In this document: positions 29,896 through 40,139 of the stretch, in pieces
How the letters are laid out: each line of letters opens with the position of its first letter
Position numbering within the stretch: position 1 is the first letter of the stretch
NCBI GenBank assembly: GCA_024304985.1
Contig: JAMWZC010000002.1
Location: 248,001 to 312,000 of the forward strand
DNA: 64,000 nucleotides
Direction of reading: 5' to 3'
From: Paracoccaceae bacterium
Lineage (GTDB): Bacteria; Pseudomonadota; Alphaproteobacteria; Rhodobacterales; Rhodobacteraceae
Position numbers and translations under genes: made by a program
Notes under the pieces: generated by a model
Told to the model about the DNA's origin: nothing
Databases searched by the model: none
The model's input: the letters and a program-made list of their open reading frames with translations, nothing else

Positions 29896-31083
29896 TCAGC
29901 CGGCCAGAAGGTCTGACAGGATCGCGTTCAGGACCATCCGTCCTTGACGTGTCACTTTCAGCGTGGTGGCTGTTGTTTCGACCATGCCAATCTCTTGCAG
30001 ATGTGTGAGTCGGGCAGCGGGCAAGTCACGACCAGCCAGCGCAGCATACCGCGACGGATATATGCCTTCCGACAGGCGCAGACCCATCATCAGGAACTCG
30101 CTGGCCTGATCTTCACTGGTCAGCGCCGTTCTCTCTTTCTCACCAAAGCCATGATCGACAGCGTCCAGCCATCTGCCCGGATTGCTCCATGCCTCTGTGG
30201 CGTGACGCTGGCCATTCAGGGTCAGCCGACCATGGGCACCCGGTCCGATCCCGATATAGTCCCCATACCGCCAATAGACCCTGTTGTGCCGCGACTCGGC
30301 CCCGGATCGTGCGTGATTTGACACTTCATAGGAAAGAAAACCTGCATCCTCGCAGATATCCTGCGTCACCTGGTACATGTCCGCTGACAGATCATCCTGC
30401 GGCAGACCTTTGAGTTTCCCCCGGGCATAACGATCACCAAAGGCAGTGCCTTCCTCAATCGTCAGCTGATACAGGGACAGGTGATCTATTGCCATCCCAA
30501 GTGCTTGTTTCAACTCGCTTTTCCAAGACTCAAGCGTCTGATCCTGCCGCGCATAGATCAGGTCGAAACTCACTCGTTCGAACTGTTGGCGGGCAACGTC
30601 AAACGCAGCCAACGCCTCGGCAGTAGAGTGAATGCGTCCCAAACGCTGCAGATCACGATCGTTAAGTGCCTGAATTCCCATGGAAACCCGGTTCACGCCC
30701 GCCTCTGCATAAGCTTTGAACCGGCCCGCTTCGACCGAGCCGGGATTGGCCTCCAGCGTCACTTCCAGATCATTGGCGTGCGGCCAATGTTGTCTGATCC
30801 GGTCCAGCACACCATGCACGACCTCGGGATTCATCAGGCTGGGTGTGCCGCCCCCAAAAAAGACCGAGGTCAGCACACGGCCGGGTGTCAGCGCAGCATA
30901 GCGATCAATCTCGGCCAGATAGGCGCGCAGCCAGCGAGATTGGTCAATCTCGCGGGCAACATGGCTGTTGAAATCGCAATAGGGGCATTTGGCCTGACAA
31001 AACGGCCAGTGCACATAGATGGCGAAGCCGCCCTGTTGCCAATCCTCAGGCAAAACAGCCTGCAACCAGTTTTCTGAAGGCAT
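29896..31083 (-). CDS. hemW: Radical SAM heme chaperone HemW (HemN-like)
   Basis: 395 residues from the ATG at 31083. The radical SAM cluster motif is FCQAKCPYCDF near residue 29, followed by FFGGGTPSL. Unlike true HemN it has the compact HemW form, which binds heme and is thought to insert it into respiratory enzymes. Its first 38 bases overlap the 3' end of rdgB, an unusually long overlap; the next in-frame ATG would delete the first cysteine, so this start is required. It is third in the rph-rdgB-hemW minus-strand operon. Confidence 0.93.
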   Translation of the reverse strand: MPSENWLQAVLPEDWQQGGFAIYVHWPFCQAKCPYCDFNSHVAREIDQSRWLRAYLAEIDRYAALTPGRVLTSVFFGGGTPSLMNPEVVHGVLDRIRQHWPHANDLEVTLEANPGSVEAGRFKAYAEAGVNRVSMGIQALNDRDLQRLGRIHSTAEALAAFDVARQQFERVSFDLIYARQDQTLESWKSELKQALGMAIDHLSLYQLTIEEGTAFGDRYARGKLKGLPQDDLSADMYQVTQDICEDAGFLSYEVSNHARSGAESRHNRVYWRYGDYIGIGPGAHGRLTLNGQRHATEAWSNPGRWLDAVDHGFGEKERTALTSEDQASEFLMMGLRLSEGIYPSRYAALAGRDLPAARLTHLQEIGMVETTATTLKVTRQGRMVLNAILSDLLAG

Positions 31084-31654
31084 CGGCGCGGTGGCTGATG
31101 CGGTTCTTTTCCCAACGGTCCATCTCGCCAAAGGTGATGTCATATCCATCCGGCTGGAAAATCGGATCATAGCCGTGACCCTGATCGCCCCGCATGGGCC
31201 AGACAACCTGACCCGGCATCACGCCTTCGAACACCTCGTCATGACCATCCGGCCAAGCCAGAACCAGGGTGCAGCAAAACCGCGCGGTTCTGGGATGTGG
31301 TGCGGCAATAGCCTCCAGTTCGTCATGCGCGCGGGTCATCGCCATCACGAAATCCCGGCCTTGTGGGGTTTCAGCCCAATCTGCGGTATAAACCCCCGGC
31401 GCACCGAGCAGCGCATCAATGGCAATACCTGAATCATCCGCCAAAGCCGGAAGGCCCGTGGCCTGCGCGGCGGCATGGGCCTTGATCCGGGCATTCCCGA
31501 TGAAATTGTCCTCGGTCTCGGCCGGCTCGGGGAGGTTCATCTCGGCAGCGCCGACAACCGCAACGCCGAAAGGCGCGAGGAGATCGGCGATCTCCTCAAG
31601 CTTGCCCTTGTTGTGCGTCGCGACAAGCAGACGGCTGCCCGAGAATTTACGCAT
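31046..31654 (-). CDS. rdgB: XTP/dITP pyrophosphatase RdgB (Ham1 family)
   Basis: 202 residues from the ATG at 31654. Signatures are [12 protein letters not shown] near the start, [11 protein letters not shown] with the catalytic acidic pair, and [12 protein letters not shown] near the end. It removes deaminated purine nucleotides (ITP, XTP) so they are not built into DNA. The start overlaps the rph stop by 8 bp, and the 3' end overlaps hemW by 38 bp. Confidence 0.96.
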   Translation of the reverse strand: MRKFSGSRLLVATHNKGKLEEIADLLAPFGVAVVGAAEMNLPEPAETEDNFIGNARIKAHAAAQATGLPALADDSGIAIDALLGAPGVYTADWAETPQGRDFVMAMTRAHDELEAIAAPHPRTARFCCTLVLAWPDGHDEVFEGVMPGQVVWPMRGDQGHGYDPIFQPDGYDITFGEMDRWEKNRISHRADAFRKLVAGCFA

Positions 31655-32363
31655 CGACCGCAGCCCGCTGTGCCGCCACCAGATCCTTGACGCCAAGTTC
31701 CGCCAGATCCAGCAGTTCGTTCATCTGGGCGCGCGAATAGGTGGCGCCCTCTGCCGACATCTGCACTTCGATCAATCGGCCACTGGCCAGCATGATGAAG
31801 TTTCCATCCACACCCGCTTCGCTATCTTCGGGGTAGTCCAGATCCAGAACCGGCTGACCGGCATAAATCCCGCAGGATACGGCCGCCACGGGCTCGATCA
31901 GCGGGTCACTGATCACGGCACCGGATTTCATCAGCTTGTCCACGGCAAGGCGCAACGCGACCCAACCCCCGGTGATCGACGCGCAACGGGTGCCGCCATC
32001 GGCCTGGATGACATCGCAATCCACGGTGATCTGCCGTTCGCCCAACGCCACGCGATCCACGCCAGCGCGCAACGAACGCCCGATCAGGCGCTGAATCTCG
32101 ACTGTGCGGCCACCTTGCTTGCCGGTCGTCGACTCGCGGCGCATCCGGCTTGTGGTCGACCGCGGCAGCATGCCATACTCGGCCGTCACCCAGCCAAGCC
32201 CGGTTCCCTTGATGAAAGGCGGCACGCGATCCTCAATAGTCGCTGTACACAGGACATGGGTATCCCCCATGCGGATCATGCAGGAGCCTTCCGCATGTTT
32301 CGTGACGCCCGTTTCGATTGAAATCGGACGCATTTCGCTTAATTTTCTGCCAGAGGGGCGCAT
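31647..32363 (-). CDS. rph: Ribonuclease PH
   Basis: 238 residues from the ATG at 32363, which begins [19 protein letters not shown], the conserved start of the family. Further signatures are [16 protein letters not shown] and the phosphorolytic [16 protein letters not shown]. It trims tRNA 3' ends by phosphorolysis. It is divergent from hrcA across a 115-bp spacer and first in rph-rdgB-hemW. Confidence 0.97.
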   Translation of the reverse strand: MRPSGRKLSEMRPISIETGVTKHAEGSCMIRMGDTHVLCTATIEDRVPPFIKGTGLGWVTAEYGMLPRSTTSRMRRESTTGKQGGRTVEIQRLIGRSLRAGVDRVALGERQITVDCDVIQADGGTRCASITGGWVALRLAVDKLMKSGAVISDPLIEPVAAVSCGIYAGQPVLDLDYPEDSEAGVDGNFIMLASGRLIEVQMSAEGATYSRAQMNELLDLAELGVKDLVAAQRAAVDA

Positions 32364-32478
32364 GTCGGAACCTTTCCTGAGTTGACCGAGGGGATACAGC
32401 CCGCAGCGCCCGAAACGCAAGCATGATTGACCTTTGACCCCCATGCTCTTTAATGGCGATCCATCAGGGAAGCCCGAC

Positions 32479-33543
32479 ATGAAAGAAGGAACCTCCATCC
32501 TCGACGAGATGAACGACCGGTCGCGCGAAGTGTTCCGTCGCGTCGTCGAAGGCTATCTGGAAAGCGGCGACCCCGTCGGAAGCCGCACCCTGACCCGCAG
32601 CATGAGCGAAAAGGTCAGCGCCGCGACCATTCGCAACGTCATGCAGGATCTGGAGTATCTGGGCCTTCTGGGCAGCCCCCATGTCAGCGCCGGCCGGATA
32701 CCGACTCAGCGTGGTTTGCGAATGTTCGTGGATGGTCTGCTTGAAGTCGGTGACCTGAACGCGCAGGACCGTCAGAAGATAGACGAGACGATGGGCAGCA
32801 ACACCTCCGATGTGGGCGGCATGCTGGACCGGATCAGTACCGCGCTGTCCGGTGTCACCCGCGGTGCATCCTTGGTGCTGGCCCCGAAACACGAGGCCCC
32901 GATCAAACATGTGGAATTCGTCAGCCTCGGGCATGACCGTGCCCTTGTTGTGCTGGTCTTTGCCGACGGACATGTGGAAAACAGGATCTTCACACCGCCC
33001 GCAGGTCAGACTCCCTCGTCGATGCGCGAGGCCGCGAACTTCCTGAACGCCCTGATCGAGGGCAAGACCCTGTCCGACCTGCAAACGGCGATCCGCCGCG
33101 AGATCGACGCCCGTCGTCAGGAAATAGACGGTCTGGCACATGCCATGGTCGAAAGCGGTCTGGCCGTCTGGGCCGGTGAAGGCGAGGCGCCTGAACGCCT
33201 GATCGTGCGAGGGCGCGCCAATCTGCTGCATGTCGCTGGCGGGGATGAGGAGTTGGACAGGATTCGCACCCTGTTCGATGATCTGGAGCGGAAGAAGGAT
33301 ATTGCCGAATTTCTTGATCTGACCCAGCAAGGCGAAGGAGTCCGCATTTTTATTGGCTCAGAGAACAAACTTTTCTCACTTTCGGGTTCCTCTTTGGTTG
33401 TCAGTCCATATATGAACGCTGATCGTAAGATCATCGGCGCGGTTGGTGTCATCGGACCCACGCGCCTGAACTATGGACGGATTGTGCCGATCGTGGACTA
33501 CACGGCACAGCTGGTCGGCAGAATGATATCCGACCGGAGCTAG
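32479..33543 (+). CDS. hrcA: Heat-inducible transcription repressor HrcA
   Basis: 354 residues from the ATG at 32479 (caggga upstream); a TTG at 32434 or ATG at 32443 would lengthen it, without better support. The N-terminal winged helix ([29 protein letters not shown], cut: key residues GSRTL and SAATIRN) precedes the GAF-like dimer domain. It represses chaperone genes through CIRCE elements, none of which occurs in this window. grpE follows 9 bp after its stop, giving the classical hrcA-grpE pair. Confidence 0.95.
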   Translation: MKEGTSILDEMNDRSREVFRRVVEGYLESGDPVGSRTLTRSMSEKVSAATIRNVMQDLEYLGLLGSPHVSAGRIPTQRGLRMFVDGLLEVGDLNAQDRQKIDETMGSNTSDVGGMLDRISTALSGVTRGASLVLAPKHEAPIKHVEFVSLGHDRALVVLVFADGHVENRIFTPPAGQTPSSMREAANFLNALIEGKTLSDLQTAIRREIDARRQEIDGLAHAMVESGLAVWAGEGEAPERLIVRGRANLLHVAGGDEELDRIRTLFDDLERKKDIAEFLDLTQQGEGVRIFIGSENKLFSLSGSSLVVSPYMNADRKIIGAVGVIGPTRLNYGRIVPIVDYTAQLVGRMISDRS

Positions 33544-33552
33544 AGGTGAGTG

Positions 33553-34116
33553 ATGGCAGAGCCGAAAAAAGACGATTTCCTTGACGACATCGAAGCCGCC
33601 GAGGCCGAGGAATATGCCGAGGATTCGATGGAATACAGCGATGAGGCGATCGAGCTGGACAGCCTTCGGGCTGAACGTGATGAGCTGAAAGATCGGTTCA
33701 TGCGTGCTCTGGCCGATGCCGAGAATGCGCGCAAACGGTCTGAAAAAGACCGCCGCGAAGCCGAGCAATATGGCGGGTCCAAGCTGGCACGCGATCTGTT
33801 GCCGGTGCATGACAATCTCAAGCGGGCACTCGAAGTCGCAACCGAGGAGCAGCGCGCCGCCTTCGGACCGCTTCTGGAAGGTGTCGAGCTGACCCTGCGC
33901 GAATTGCTCAGCGTGTTCGGCAAGCACGGGATCACCGTGATCACGCCGCAAGTGGGCGACAGGTTCGACCCGCAACTGCATCAGGCAATGTTCGAAGCGC
34001 CAGTCCCCGGCACCAAGGCGGGTGACATCATTCAGGTTTCGGGCGATGGGTTCATGCTCTACGACCGCCTTCTGCGTCCTGCGCAGGTTGGTGTCTCGTC
34101 AATGCCCGCGAACTGA
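33553..34116 (+). CDS. grpE: Nucleotide exchange factor GrpE
   Basis: 187 residues from the ATG at 33553 (a GTG one codon earlier is possible). An acidic N-terminus and a long coiled coil (about 30-75, RAERDELKDRFMRALADAEN region) lead into the beta domain with the signature GDIIQVSGDGFMLYDRLLRPAQV-like end. It releases ADP from DnaK. It is cotranscribed with hrcA and converges with mutS, with a shared hairpin between them. Confidence 0.95.
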   Translation: MAEPKKDDFLDDIEAAEAEEYAEDSMEYSDEAIELDSLRAERDELKDRFMRALADAENARKRSEKDRREAEQYGGSKLARDLLPVHDNLKRALEVATEEQRAAFGPLLEGVELTLRELLSVFGKHGITVITPQVGDRFDPQLHQAMFEAPVPGTKAGDIIQVSGDGFMLYDRLLRPAQVGVSSMPAN

Positions 34117-34139
34117 CCGCGACTCGATCAGAAGACAAA

Positions 34140-34170
34140 GGCGTCGCGGTCAGGACTGCGACGCCTCTTT
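34140..34170 (+). terminator. Terminator hairpin of grpE overlapping the mutS stop codon
   Basis: An 8-bp stem ggcgtcgc/gcgacgcc (34140-34147, 34158-34165) with a 10-nt loop is followed by tcttt. The loop holds the mutS stop codon, and the distal arm encodes the last mutS residues (EASQ), so a single sequence serves both genes. Confidence 0.55.
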
Positions 34171-36795
34171 CAATTCATAGAGCAGCTGCAACGCCTCACG
34201 CGGACTCAGCTCGTCCGGATGAATGGCGTTCATCCGCTCCTCCAGCTTCGACACTTTCGGCTTTGCCGGCGGAGGAGGGGGTGCCGCCATCGAAAACAGC
34301 GGCAGGTCGTCGATGATCGCCTTCTGTGTGCCCGCACCCTCGCGCTCGCCCTTCTCCAAGGCATCCAGAACCACGCGGGCACGGTTCACCACCGCCTCGG
34401 GCAGACCTGCCAGTTTGGCCACCTGCACGCCATAGGATCTGTCCGCCGCACCCTTTCGCACCTCATGCAGAAAGATCACGTCACCCTCGAATTCCTTCAC
34501 GGTCACCGTGGCGTTATCCACCCGTGGCAACTTGCCCGCCAGCGCAGTCAATTCGTGGTAGTGGGTCGCGAAAAGCGCGCGGCAGCGGTTCGCGTCATGC
34601 AGATGTTCCAGCGTCGCCCATGCGATGGACAACCCGTCATAGGTCGCGGTGCCGCGCCCGATTTCATCCAGGATCACCAGCGCATGATCATCGGCCTGAT
34701 TCAGGATCGCGGCAGTCTCGACCATCTCGACCATAAAGGTGGACCGCCCCCGCGCCAGATCGTCAGACGCCCCAACGCGACTGAACAACTGGCTCACCAG
34801 TCCGATCTCGGCCCGCATTGCAGGCACGAAACTGCCCATCTGCGCCAACAGCCCGATCAACGCGACCTGTCGCAGAAAGGTGGACTTGCCCGCCATATTC
34901 GGCCCGGTCAGCAGCCAGATATCCGACCCATCGCCCAGGTCGCAGTCATTGGCCACGAACGGCACGCCACCTTGCTTGCGCAGGGATTGTTCCACAACCG
35001 GATGCCGCCCACCTTCGATCAAAAGACGGCGTGATCTATCGACATGAGGCCGCGTCCAGTTCTCGCCCCGCGCCAGATCGGCCAGGGCGCTGGCCAGATC
35101 CAGGTCCGACAAGGCCCGCGCCGTGGCGCTGATCCGGGCCGCACTGTCCAGAATGGCTTGCCTCAGCACGGAATAGAGCCGCTTTTCAATCTCAAGCGCA
35201 TGGCCACCGGCATTGAGGATGCGGGTTTCCATCTCGGTCAGATCCGGCGTGGTAAACCGCAACTGGTTCGCCGTGGTTTGGCGGTGACGGAACATATCCG
35301 ACAAGGGTTCCGACAGCATCCGCTCGGCATGGGTGGCGGTGACTTCGATGAAATAACCCAGCACGTTGTTGTGCTTGATCTTCAGCGACGGAATTCCGGT
35401 CTGCCCTGCATAATCCGTCTGCATCCGCGCGATGACCGACCGCCCCTCATCCCGCAGGCTGCGCATCTCATCCAGTTCGGCGTCATACCCCGCCGCGATG
35501 AAGCCGCCATCCCGCACCAGAAGCGGCGGTTCCGCGACAAGGGACTGTCCCAACAGATCCAGCAACTCCCCATGGCCACGCAGATCGGTTGCAGACTCCG
35601 CAAACAGCGTTGGCAACTCCTGCCTATCGATCAGCCCCGCGATGCGGTCTGCCTGCTCCAATCCGTTGCGGATCGACGCCAGATCGCGCGGCCCGCCCCG
35701 ATCCAGCGCCAGTCGTGACAGGGCACGGTCCAGATCAGGCACTTTGCGCAGCGCGTCCCGCAAATCAGCACAAAGGCGACCGTTCTCAAAAGCGAAAGCA
35801 ACCGAATCAAGCCGATCCTGCACGATCTGAAGATCCCGCGACGGGCTGGACAGCCGCCGTTCCAGTAGCCGCGCACCCCCTGCCGTCACGGTCCGGTCGA
35901 TGGCTGACAACAGCGATCCCGCCCGCCCGCCTGACAGGGCGTGTGTCAGTTCCAGATTGCGCCGCGTGGCTGCGTCAATCTGCATTACCCCCGCCTCGGC
36001 CTCGCGCAGGGGTGGGCGCAGAAGCGGAAGTTTGCCCTTCTGCGTGATGTCCAGATATTCAACCACGGCCCCGAGAGCCGAAACTTCAGCACGGCTGAAG
36101 GTGCCAAAGGCATCCAGCGACCCGATTCCATACAAGGCGCAAAGCCGCTTCTCCGCGCCCGTGCTGTCAAAGGCCGCGCGGCCCAAAGCCGTCAGGGACG
36201 CGCCAGATTCAGTCACGATTCCCGCCAGATCAGCCTCGGCGGCTTCGGATACAACGACTTCCGATGGCATCAGGCGGGCCAGTTCCGGCCCCAACCTGAC
36301 CGGTGACAAGGGCATCACATGACATTCGCCGGTCGAAATATCGACCCATGCCAGCGCCGCTTCATCACGCACCAGCGCATAGGCACAAAGATAGTTGTTC
36401 CGCCGCGCTTCCAGCAAGGTTTCCTCGGTCAGCGTGCCGGGAGTCACCAGCCGGACCACATCGCGCTTCACTACGGATTTCGCGCCGCGTTTCTTGGCCT
36501 CGGCCGGGTCCTCCAGTTGTTCGCAAACCGCAACCCGGAATCCTTTACGGATCAGGGTCAGCAGATACCCTTCCGCGGAATGAACCGGCACGCCACACAT
36601 GGGGATGTCCTGCCCCTCATGCTGCCCGCGTTTTGTCAGCGCGATGTCCAGCGCCTGCGACGCGGCCACCGCATCGTCGAAGAACATCTCGTAAAAGTCG
36701 CCCATCCGATAGAATAGCAAGGCACCCGGATACTGTGCCTTGATCCCCAGATACTGCGCCATCATCGGCGTCGCGGCGGCATAATCAGATGTCAC
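34150..36795 (-). CDS. mutS: DNA mismatch repair ATPase MutS
   Basis: 881 residues from a GTG at 36795 with a good ribosome binding site (agggag, 5 bp away); an upstream ATG at 36840 would add 15 residues without family support. The mismatch wedge motif GDFYEMF (Phe-X-Glu) is near residue 35, Walker A GPNMAGKSTFLRQ near 640, Walker B and signature LVILDEIGRGTATYDG near 720, and the C-terminal clamp end is intact. It recognises mispairs and recruits MutL. It is divergent from maeB across a 133-bp spacer. Confidence 0.97.
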   Translation of the reverse strand: MTSDYAAATPMMAQYLGIKAQYPGALLFYRMGDFYEMFFDDAVAASQALDIALTKRGQHEGQDIPMCGVPVHSAEGYLLTLIRKGFRVAVCEQLEDPAEAKKRGAKSVVKRDVVRLVTPGTLTEETLLEARRNNYLCAYALVRDEAALAWVDISTGECHVMPLSPVRLGPELARLMPSEVVVSEAAEADLAGIVTESGASLTALGRAAFDSTGAEKRLCALYGIGSLDAFGTFSRAEVSALGAVVEYLDITQKGKLPLLRPPLREAEAGVMQIDAATRRNLELTHALSGGRAGSLLSAIDRTVTAGGARLLERRLSSPSRDLQIVQDRLDSVAFAFENGRLCADLRDALRKVPDLDRALSRLALDRGGPRDLASIRNGLEQADRIAGLIDRQELPTLFAESATDLRGHGELLDLLGQSLVAEPPLLVRDGGFIAAGYDAELDEMRSLRDEGRSVIARMQTDYAGQTGIPSLKIKHNNVLGYFIEVTATHAERMLSEPLSDMFRHRQTTANQLRFTTPDLTEMETRILNAGGHALEIEKRLYSVLRQAILDSAARISATARALSDLDLASALADLARGENWTRPHVDRSRRLLIEGGRHPVVEQSLRKQGGVPFVANDCDLGDGSDIWLLTGPNMAGKSTFLRQVALIGLLAQMGSFVPAMRAEIGLVSQLFSRVGASDDLARGRSTFMVEMVETAAILNQADDHALVILDEIGRGTATYDGLSIAWATLEHLHDANRCRALFATHYHELTALAGKLPRVDNATVTVKEFEGDVIFLHEVRKGAADRSYGVQVAKLAGLPEAVVNRARVVLDALEKGEREGAGTQKAIIDDLPLFSMAAPPPPPAKPKVSKLEERMNAIHPDELSPREALQLLYELKEASQS

Positions 36796-36928
36796 GGAAG
36801 CTCCCTCGGTTGCCCGCCAGACCTTACAAATCCCGCCCATGTGGTGAAAGCCGAAAACGCAAAAGCGTTGAGGCGCGCGGACGGGCAGGATATGACGCCT
36901 AGACCCGCAAGATAAACAGGCCAGGCAC

Positions 36929-39184
36929 ATGACAAAGACCAGATTGACCCGCGAAGAGGCTTTGGCCTTTCACATGGAGCCGACCCCCGGCAAGTTCGAA
37001 GTGACGGCGACCGTCCCGATGGCGACCCAGCGGGATCTGTCTCTGGCCTATTCTCCCGGCGTCGCCGTTCCCTGCGAAGAGATCGCGGCAGCGCCGGAAA
37101 CCGCCTATGACTATACCAACAAGGGCAATCTTGTGGCTGTGATCTCCAACGGCACAGCCGTTCTGGGATTGGGAAACCTTGGGGCGCTGGCCTCCAAGCC
37201 TGTGATGGAAGGCAAGGCGGTTCTGTTCAAACGCTTCGCCGATGTGAACAGCATCGACATCGAACTGGACACCGAAGATCCCGAAGCCTTCATCAACGCC
37301 GTGCGGCTGATGGGCCCGACCTTCGGGGGTATCAACCTTGAAGATATCAAGGCGCCTGAATGTTTCATCATTGAACAGCGTCTGAAAGAGGTGATGGATA
37401 TTCCCGTCTTTCACGACGATCAGCACGGCACCGCCGTGATCTGTGCCGCCGGCCTGATCAACGCACTGCATCTGTCCGGCAAGAAGATCGAGGATGTGCG
37501 CATCGTCCTGAACGGGGCAGGGGCGGCGGGGATCGCCTGTCTGGAGTTGCTCAAGTCCATGGGCGCAAAGCAGGACAACTGCATCATGTGCGATACCAAA
37601 GGCGTGATCTATCAAGGCCGCACTGATGGCATGAACCAGTGGAAATCGGCCCATGCCGCGCGCACCGATCTGCGCACGCTGCAAGAGGCGATGAGGGGCG
37701 CGGATGTGCTTCTTGGTGTGTCAGCCAAGGGTGCGGTGACGGCGGCGATGGTCGAATCCATGGCCCCCGATCCCGTGATTTTCGCCATGGCCAACCCTGA
37801 TCCCGAAATCACCCCGGAAGAAGCCCACGCCGTCCGCCCCGATGCAATCGTTGCGACGGGGCGTTCGGACTACCCCAATCAGGTCAATAACGTCCTTGGT
37901 TTCCCCTATCTCTTCCGGGGTGCGCTGGATATCCACGCCCGCGCCATCAACGACGAGATGAAAATCGCCTGCGCCGAAGCACTGGCCGCCCTCGCGCGTG
38001 AGGACGTGCCGGACGAAGTCGCCATGGCCTATGGCAAGAACCTCAGCTTTGGACGGGATTACATCATCCCGACGCCCTTCGATCCGCGTCTGATCTATCG
38101 CATTCCGCCCGCCGTGGCGCGGGCCGGGATGAAGACGGGCGCGGCGCGCCGTCCCATCATCGACATGGATGCCTACGAAGTCAGCCTCAAGGGACGCATG
38201 GACCCCACCGCCAATATCCTGCGCGGCATCCACGCCCGCGCGCGGGCCAATCAGGCGCGCATGATCTTTGCCGAAGGCGATGATCCGCGTGTTCTGCGCG
38301 CTGCCGTCACCTATCAACGCTCCGGTCTGGGCAAAGCGCTGATCGTCGGCCGCGACTATGATGTGAAGGCCAAGCTGGAAGCCGCCGGAATGGCCGACGC
38401 CGTGGCCGAGCTTGAGGTGGTCAACGCCGCCAATACGCCACATCTCGAGGTTTACAAGGAATTTCTGTATCAACGCCTGCAACGCAAAGGCTTTGACCGG
38501 CACGACGTGCACAGGCTGGCCGCGCGCGATCGCCACGTGTTCTCCGCCTTGATGCTGGCCCATGGACATGGGGATGGTCTTGTCACCGGCGCCACGCGAA
38601 AGGCGGCCCACGTGATGGACCTCATCAACCACGTTTTCGACGCAGATGCCGCGCATGGGGCGGCGGGTGTGACGGCGCTGCTTCACAAGGGGCGGATTGT
38701 CCTTATTTCGGATACGCTGGTGCATGAATGGCCGGACGAAAACGATCTGGCCACCATTGCCGAACGCGCCGCCGATGTGGCGCGTGATCTGGGGCTGGAG
38801 CCGCGCGTGGCCTTCGTCAGCTTCTCGACCTTCGGCTATCCCCGCTCTGAGCGGGCGGAAAAGATGCATCGCGCGCCGAAGGTTCTGGAAACCCGCGGTG
38901 TCGATTTCGAGTTTGAAGGCGAGATGACCGTCGATGTTGCATTGAACCCGCGCGCGCAGACAGCCTATCCGTTCCAGCGGCTCACGGGCCCCGCGAACAT
39001 TCTGGTCGTGCCCGCCCGCCATTCCGCCTCGATTTCGGTCAAACTGATGCAGGAAATGGCCGGGGCGACAGTAATCGGGCCGATCCTGTCTGGCGTGGAT
39101 GCATCCATCCAGATCTGCTCGACCAGTTCGACGGCGAATGACATCCTCAACATGGCGATGCTGGCCGCCTGCAAGACAGGCTGA
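36929..39184 (+). CDS. maeB: NADP-dependent malic enzyme with phosphotransacetylase-like domain
   Basis: 751 residues, the size of the MaeB class. The N-terminal half is a malic enzyme (SPGVAVPCEEIA, FGGINLEDIKAPECF, and the nucleotide site NGAGAAGIACLELL). The C-terminal half (about 430-751) is a phosphate acetyltransferase-like domain that in this class binds acetyl-CoA as regulator and is catalytically inactive. It decarboxylates malate to pyruvate with reduction of NADP+. The gene is divergent from mutS and 19 bp upstream of a PfkB kinase. Confidence 0.95.
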   Translation: MTKTRLTREEALAFHMEPTPGKFEVTATVPMATQRDLSLAYSPGVAVPCEEIAAAPETAYDYTNKGNLVAVISNGTAVLGLGNLGALASKPVMEGKAVLFKRFADVNSIDIELDTEDPEAFINAVRLMGPTFGGINLEDIKAPECFIIEQRLKEVMDIPVFHDDQHGTAVICAAGLINALHLSGKKIEDVRIVLNGAGAAGIACLELLKSMGAKQDNCIMCDTKGVIYQGRTDGMNQWKSAHAARTDLRTLQEAMRGADVLLGVSAKGAVTAAMVESMAPDPVIFAMANPDPEITPEEAHAVRPDAIVATGRSDYPNQVNNVLGFPYLFRGALDIHARAINDEMKIACAEALAALAREDVPDEVAMAYGKNLSFGRDYIIPTPFDPRLIYRIPPAVARAGMKTGAARRPIIDMDAYEVSLKGRMDPTANILRGIHARARANQARMIFAEGDDPRVLRAAVTYQRSGLGKALIVGRDYDVKAKLEAAGMADAVAELEVVNAANTPHLEVYKEFLYQRLQRKGFDRHDVHRLAARDRHVFSALMLAHGHGDGLVTGATRKAAHVMDLINHVFDADAAHGAAGVTALLHKGRIVLISDTLVHEWPDENDLATIAERAADVARDLGLEPRVAFVSFSTFGYPRSERAEKMHRAPKVLETRGVDFEFEGEMTVDVALNPRAQTAYPFQRLTGPANILVVPARHSASISVKLMQEMAGATVIGPILSGVDASIQICSTSSTANDILNMAMLAACKTG

Positions 39185-39203
39185 CCGGCGAAACGGGGGC
39201 GAT

Positions 39204-40082
39204 ATGGCAATCTACAATCTCGGCTCGATCAACGCCGATCTGCTGTATTCCGTCCCGCATTTGCCACGACCGGGCGAAACCCTTGCCGCAACCGGATATC
39301 GGCGGGGCCTGGGCGGCAAGGGTGCGAACATGTCCGTCGCAGCAGCCCGCGGCGCGGCGCGGGTTGTCCACATCGGCGCGGTTGGCGACGATGGGCGCTG
39401 GGCGCGTGACGTGCTGACCGAATACGGGGTTGATACGCGGCATATCGCGGTAGTCGCGCAGGCCACCGGCCACGCGATTGTCCTTCTGGACCCTGTAGGA
39501 GAGAACACGATCGTCATCTCTCCGGGCGCCAATCATACGCTGACCGAAAACCAGATCGGTCTGGCGCTGGCCGAGGCATCGCCGGGTGACATTCTTCTGA
39601 TGCAGAACGAAACCAATTTACAGGCGTTTTGCGCCAGAACAGGCTCTGATCTTGGCCTGCGCGTCGTCTATGCTGCGGCTCCGTTCGATGCGGATGCGGT
39701 GCGGGCTGTGTTGCCGCGTATCGACATGCTGATCCTGAACGCGGTCGAGGCGGATCAACTGACAGCGGCACTGGGCAAAAGGCCCGAAGATCTGGGTCTA
39801 CCCGATGTGATCGTGACGCTGGGGGCGCAGGGCTGCCGTTGGTATCATGCGGCCACACGGCAGATACGCGATTTTCCGGCACTGCCGGTTACCCCTGTCG
39901 ATACTACGGGCGCTGGCGATACCTTTACCGGATACCTGTTGGCCGGTCTGGATCGTGGCATGCCGATGGAGCAGGCGATCGCTCTTGCAACGCAGGCCGC
40001 CGCGCTGATGGTGATGCGGGTCGGCACCGCCGATGTGATCCCAGACCTGCTCGAGATCCAGCAGATGAAACTCTCGCGTTAA
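39204..40082 (+). CDS. PfkB-family carbohydrate kinase, ribokinase-like
   Basis: 292 residues from the ATG at 39204. N-terminal signature GGKGANMSVAAARGA near residue 35 and the C-terminal DTTGAGDTFTGYL near 235, with the catalytic Asp in the GAGD motif, are those of ribokinase. ATP contacts follow. The substrate cannot be read from sequence; ribose is likely, and other sugars or nucleosides are possible. It follows maeB by 19 bp and precedes the aminotransferase by 57 bp. Confidence 0.85.
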   Translation: MAIYNLGSINADLLYSVPHLPRPGETLAATGYRRGLGGKGANMSVAAARGAARVVHIGAVGDDGRWARDVLTEYGVDTRHIAVVAQATGHAIVLLDPVGENTIVISPGANHTLTENQIGLALAEASPGDILLMQNETNLQAFCARTGSDLGLRVVYAAAPFDADAVRAVLPRIDMLILNAVEADQLTAALGKRPEDLGLPDVIVTLGAQGCRWYHAATRQIRDFPALPVTPVDTTGAGDTFTGYLLAGLDRGMPMEQAIALATQAAALMVMRVGTADVIPDLLEIQQMKLSR

Positions 40083-40139
40083 AGCCGTCTTTCCGCCGCC
40101 CCTGTTCCGGTCTACCCTGACTGAAAACAGGAGAGGCGG

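Noticed and set aside
32364-32478. CIRCE element or heat-shock promoter before hrcA
   Set aside because: No TTAGCACTC-N9-GAGTGCTAA is present. CCCCAT at 32439 resembles a sigma-32 -10 box, but there is no -35 at the right distance.
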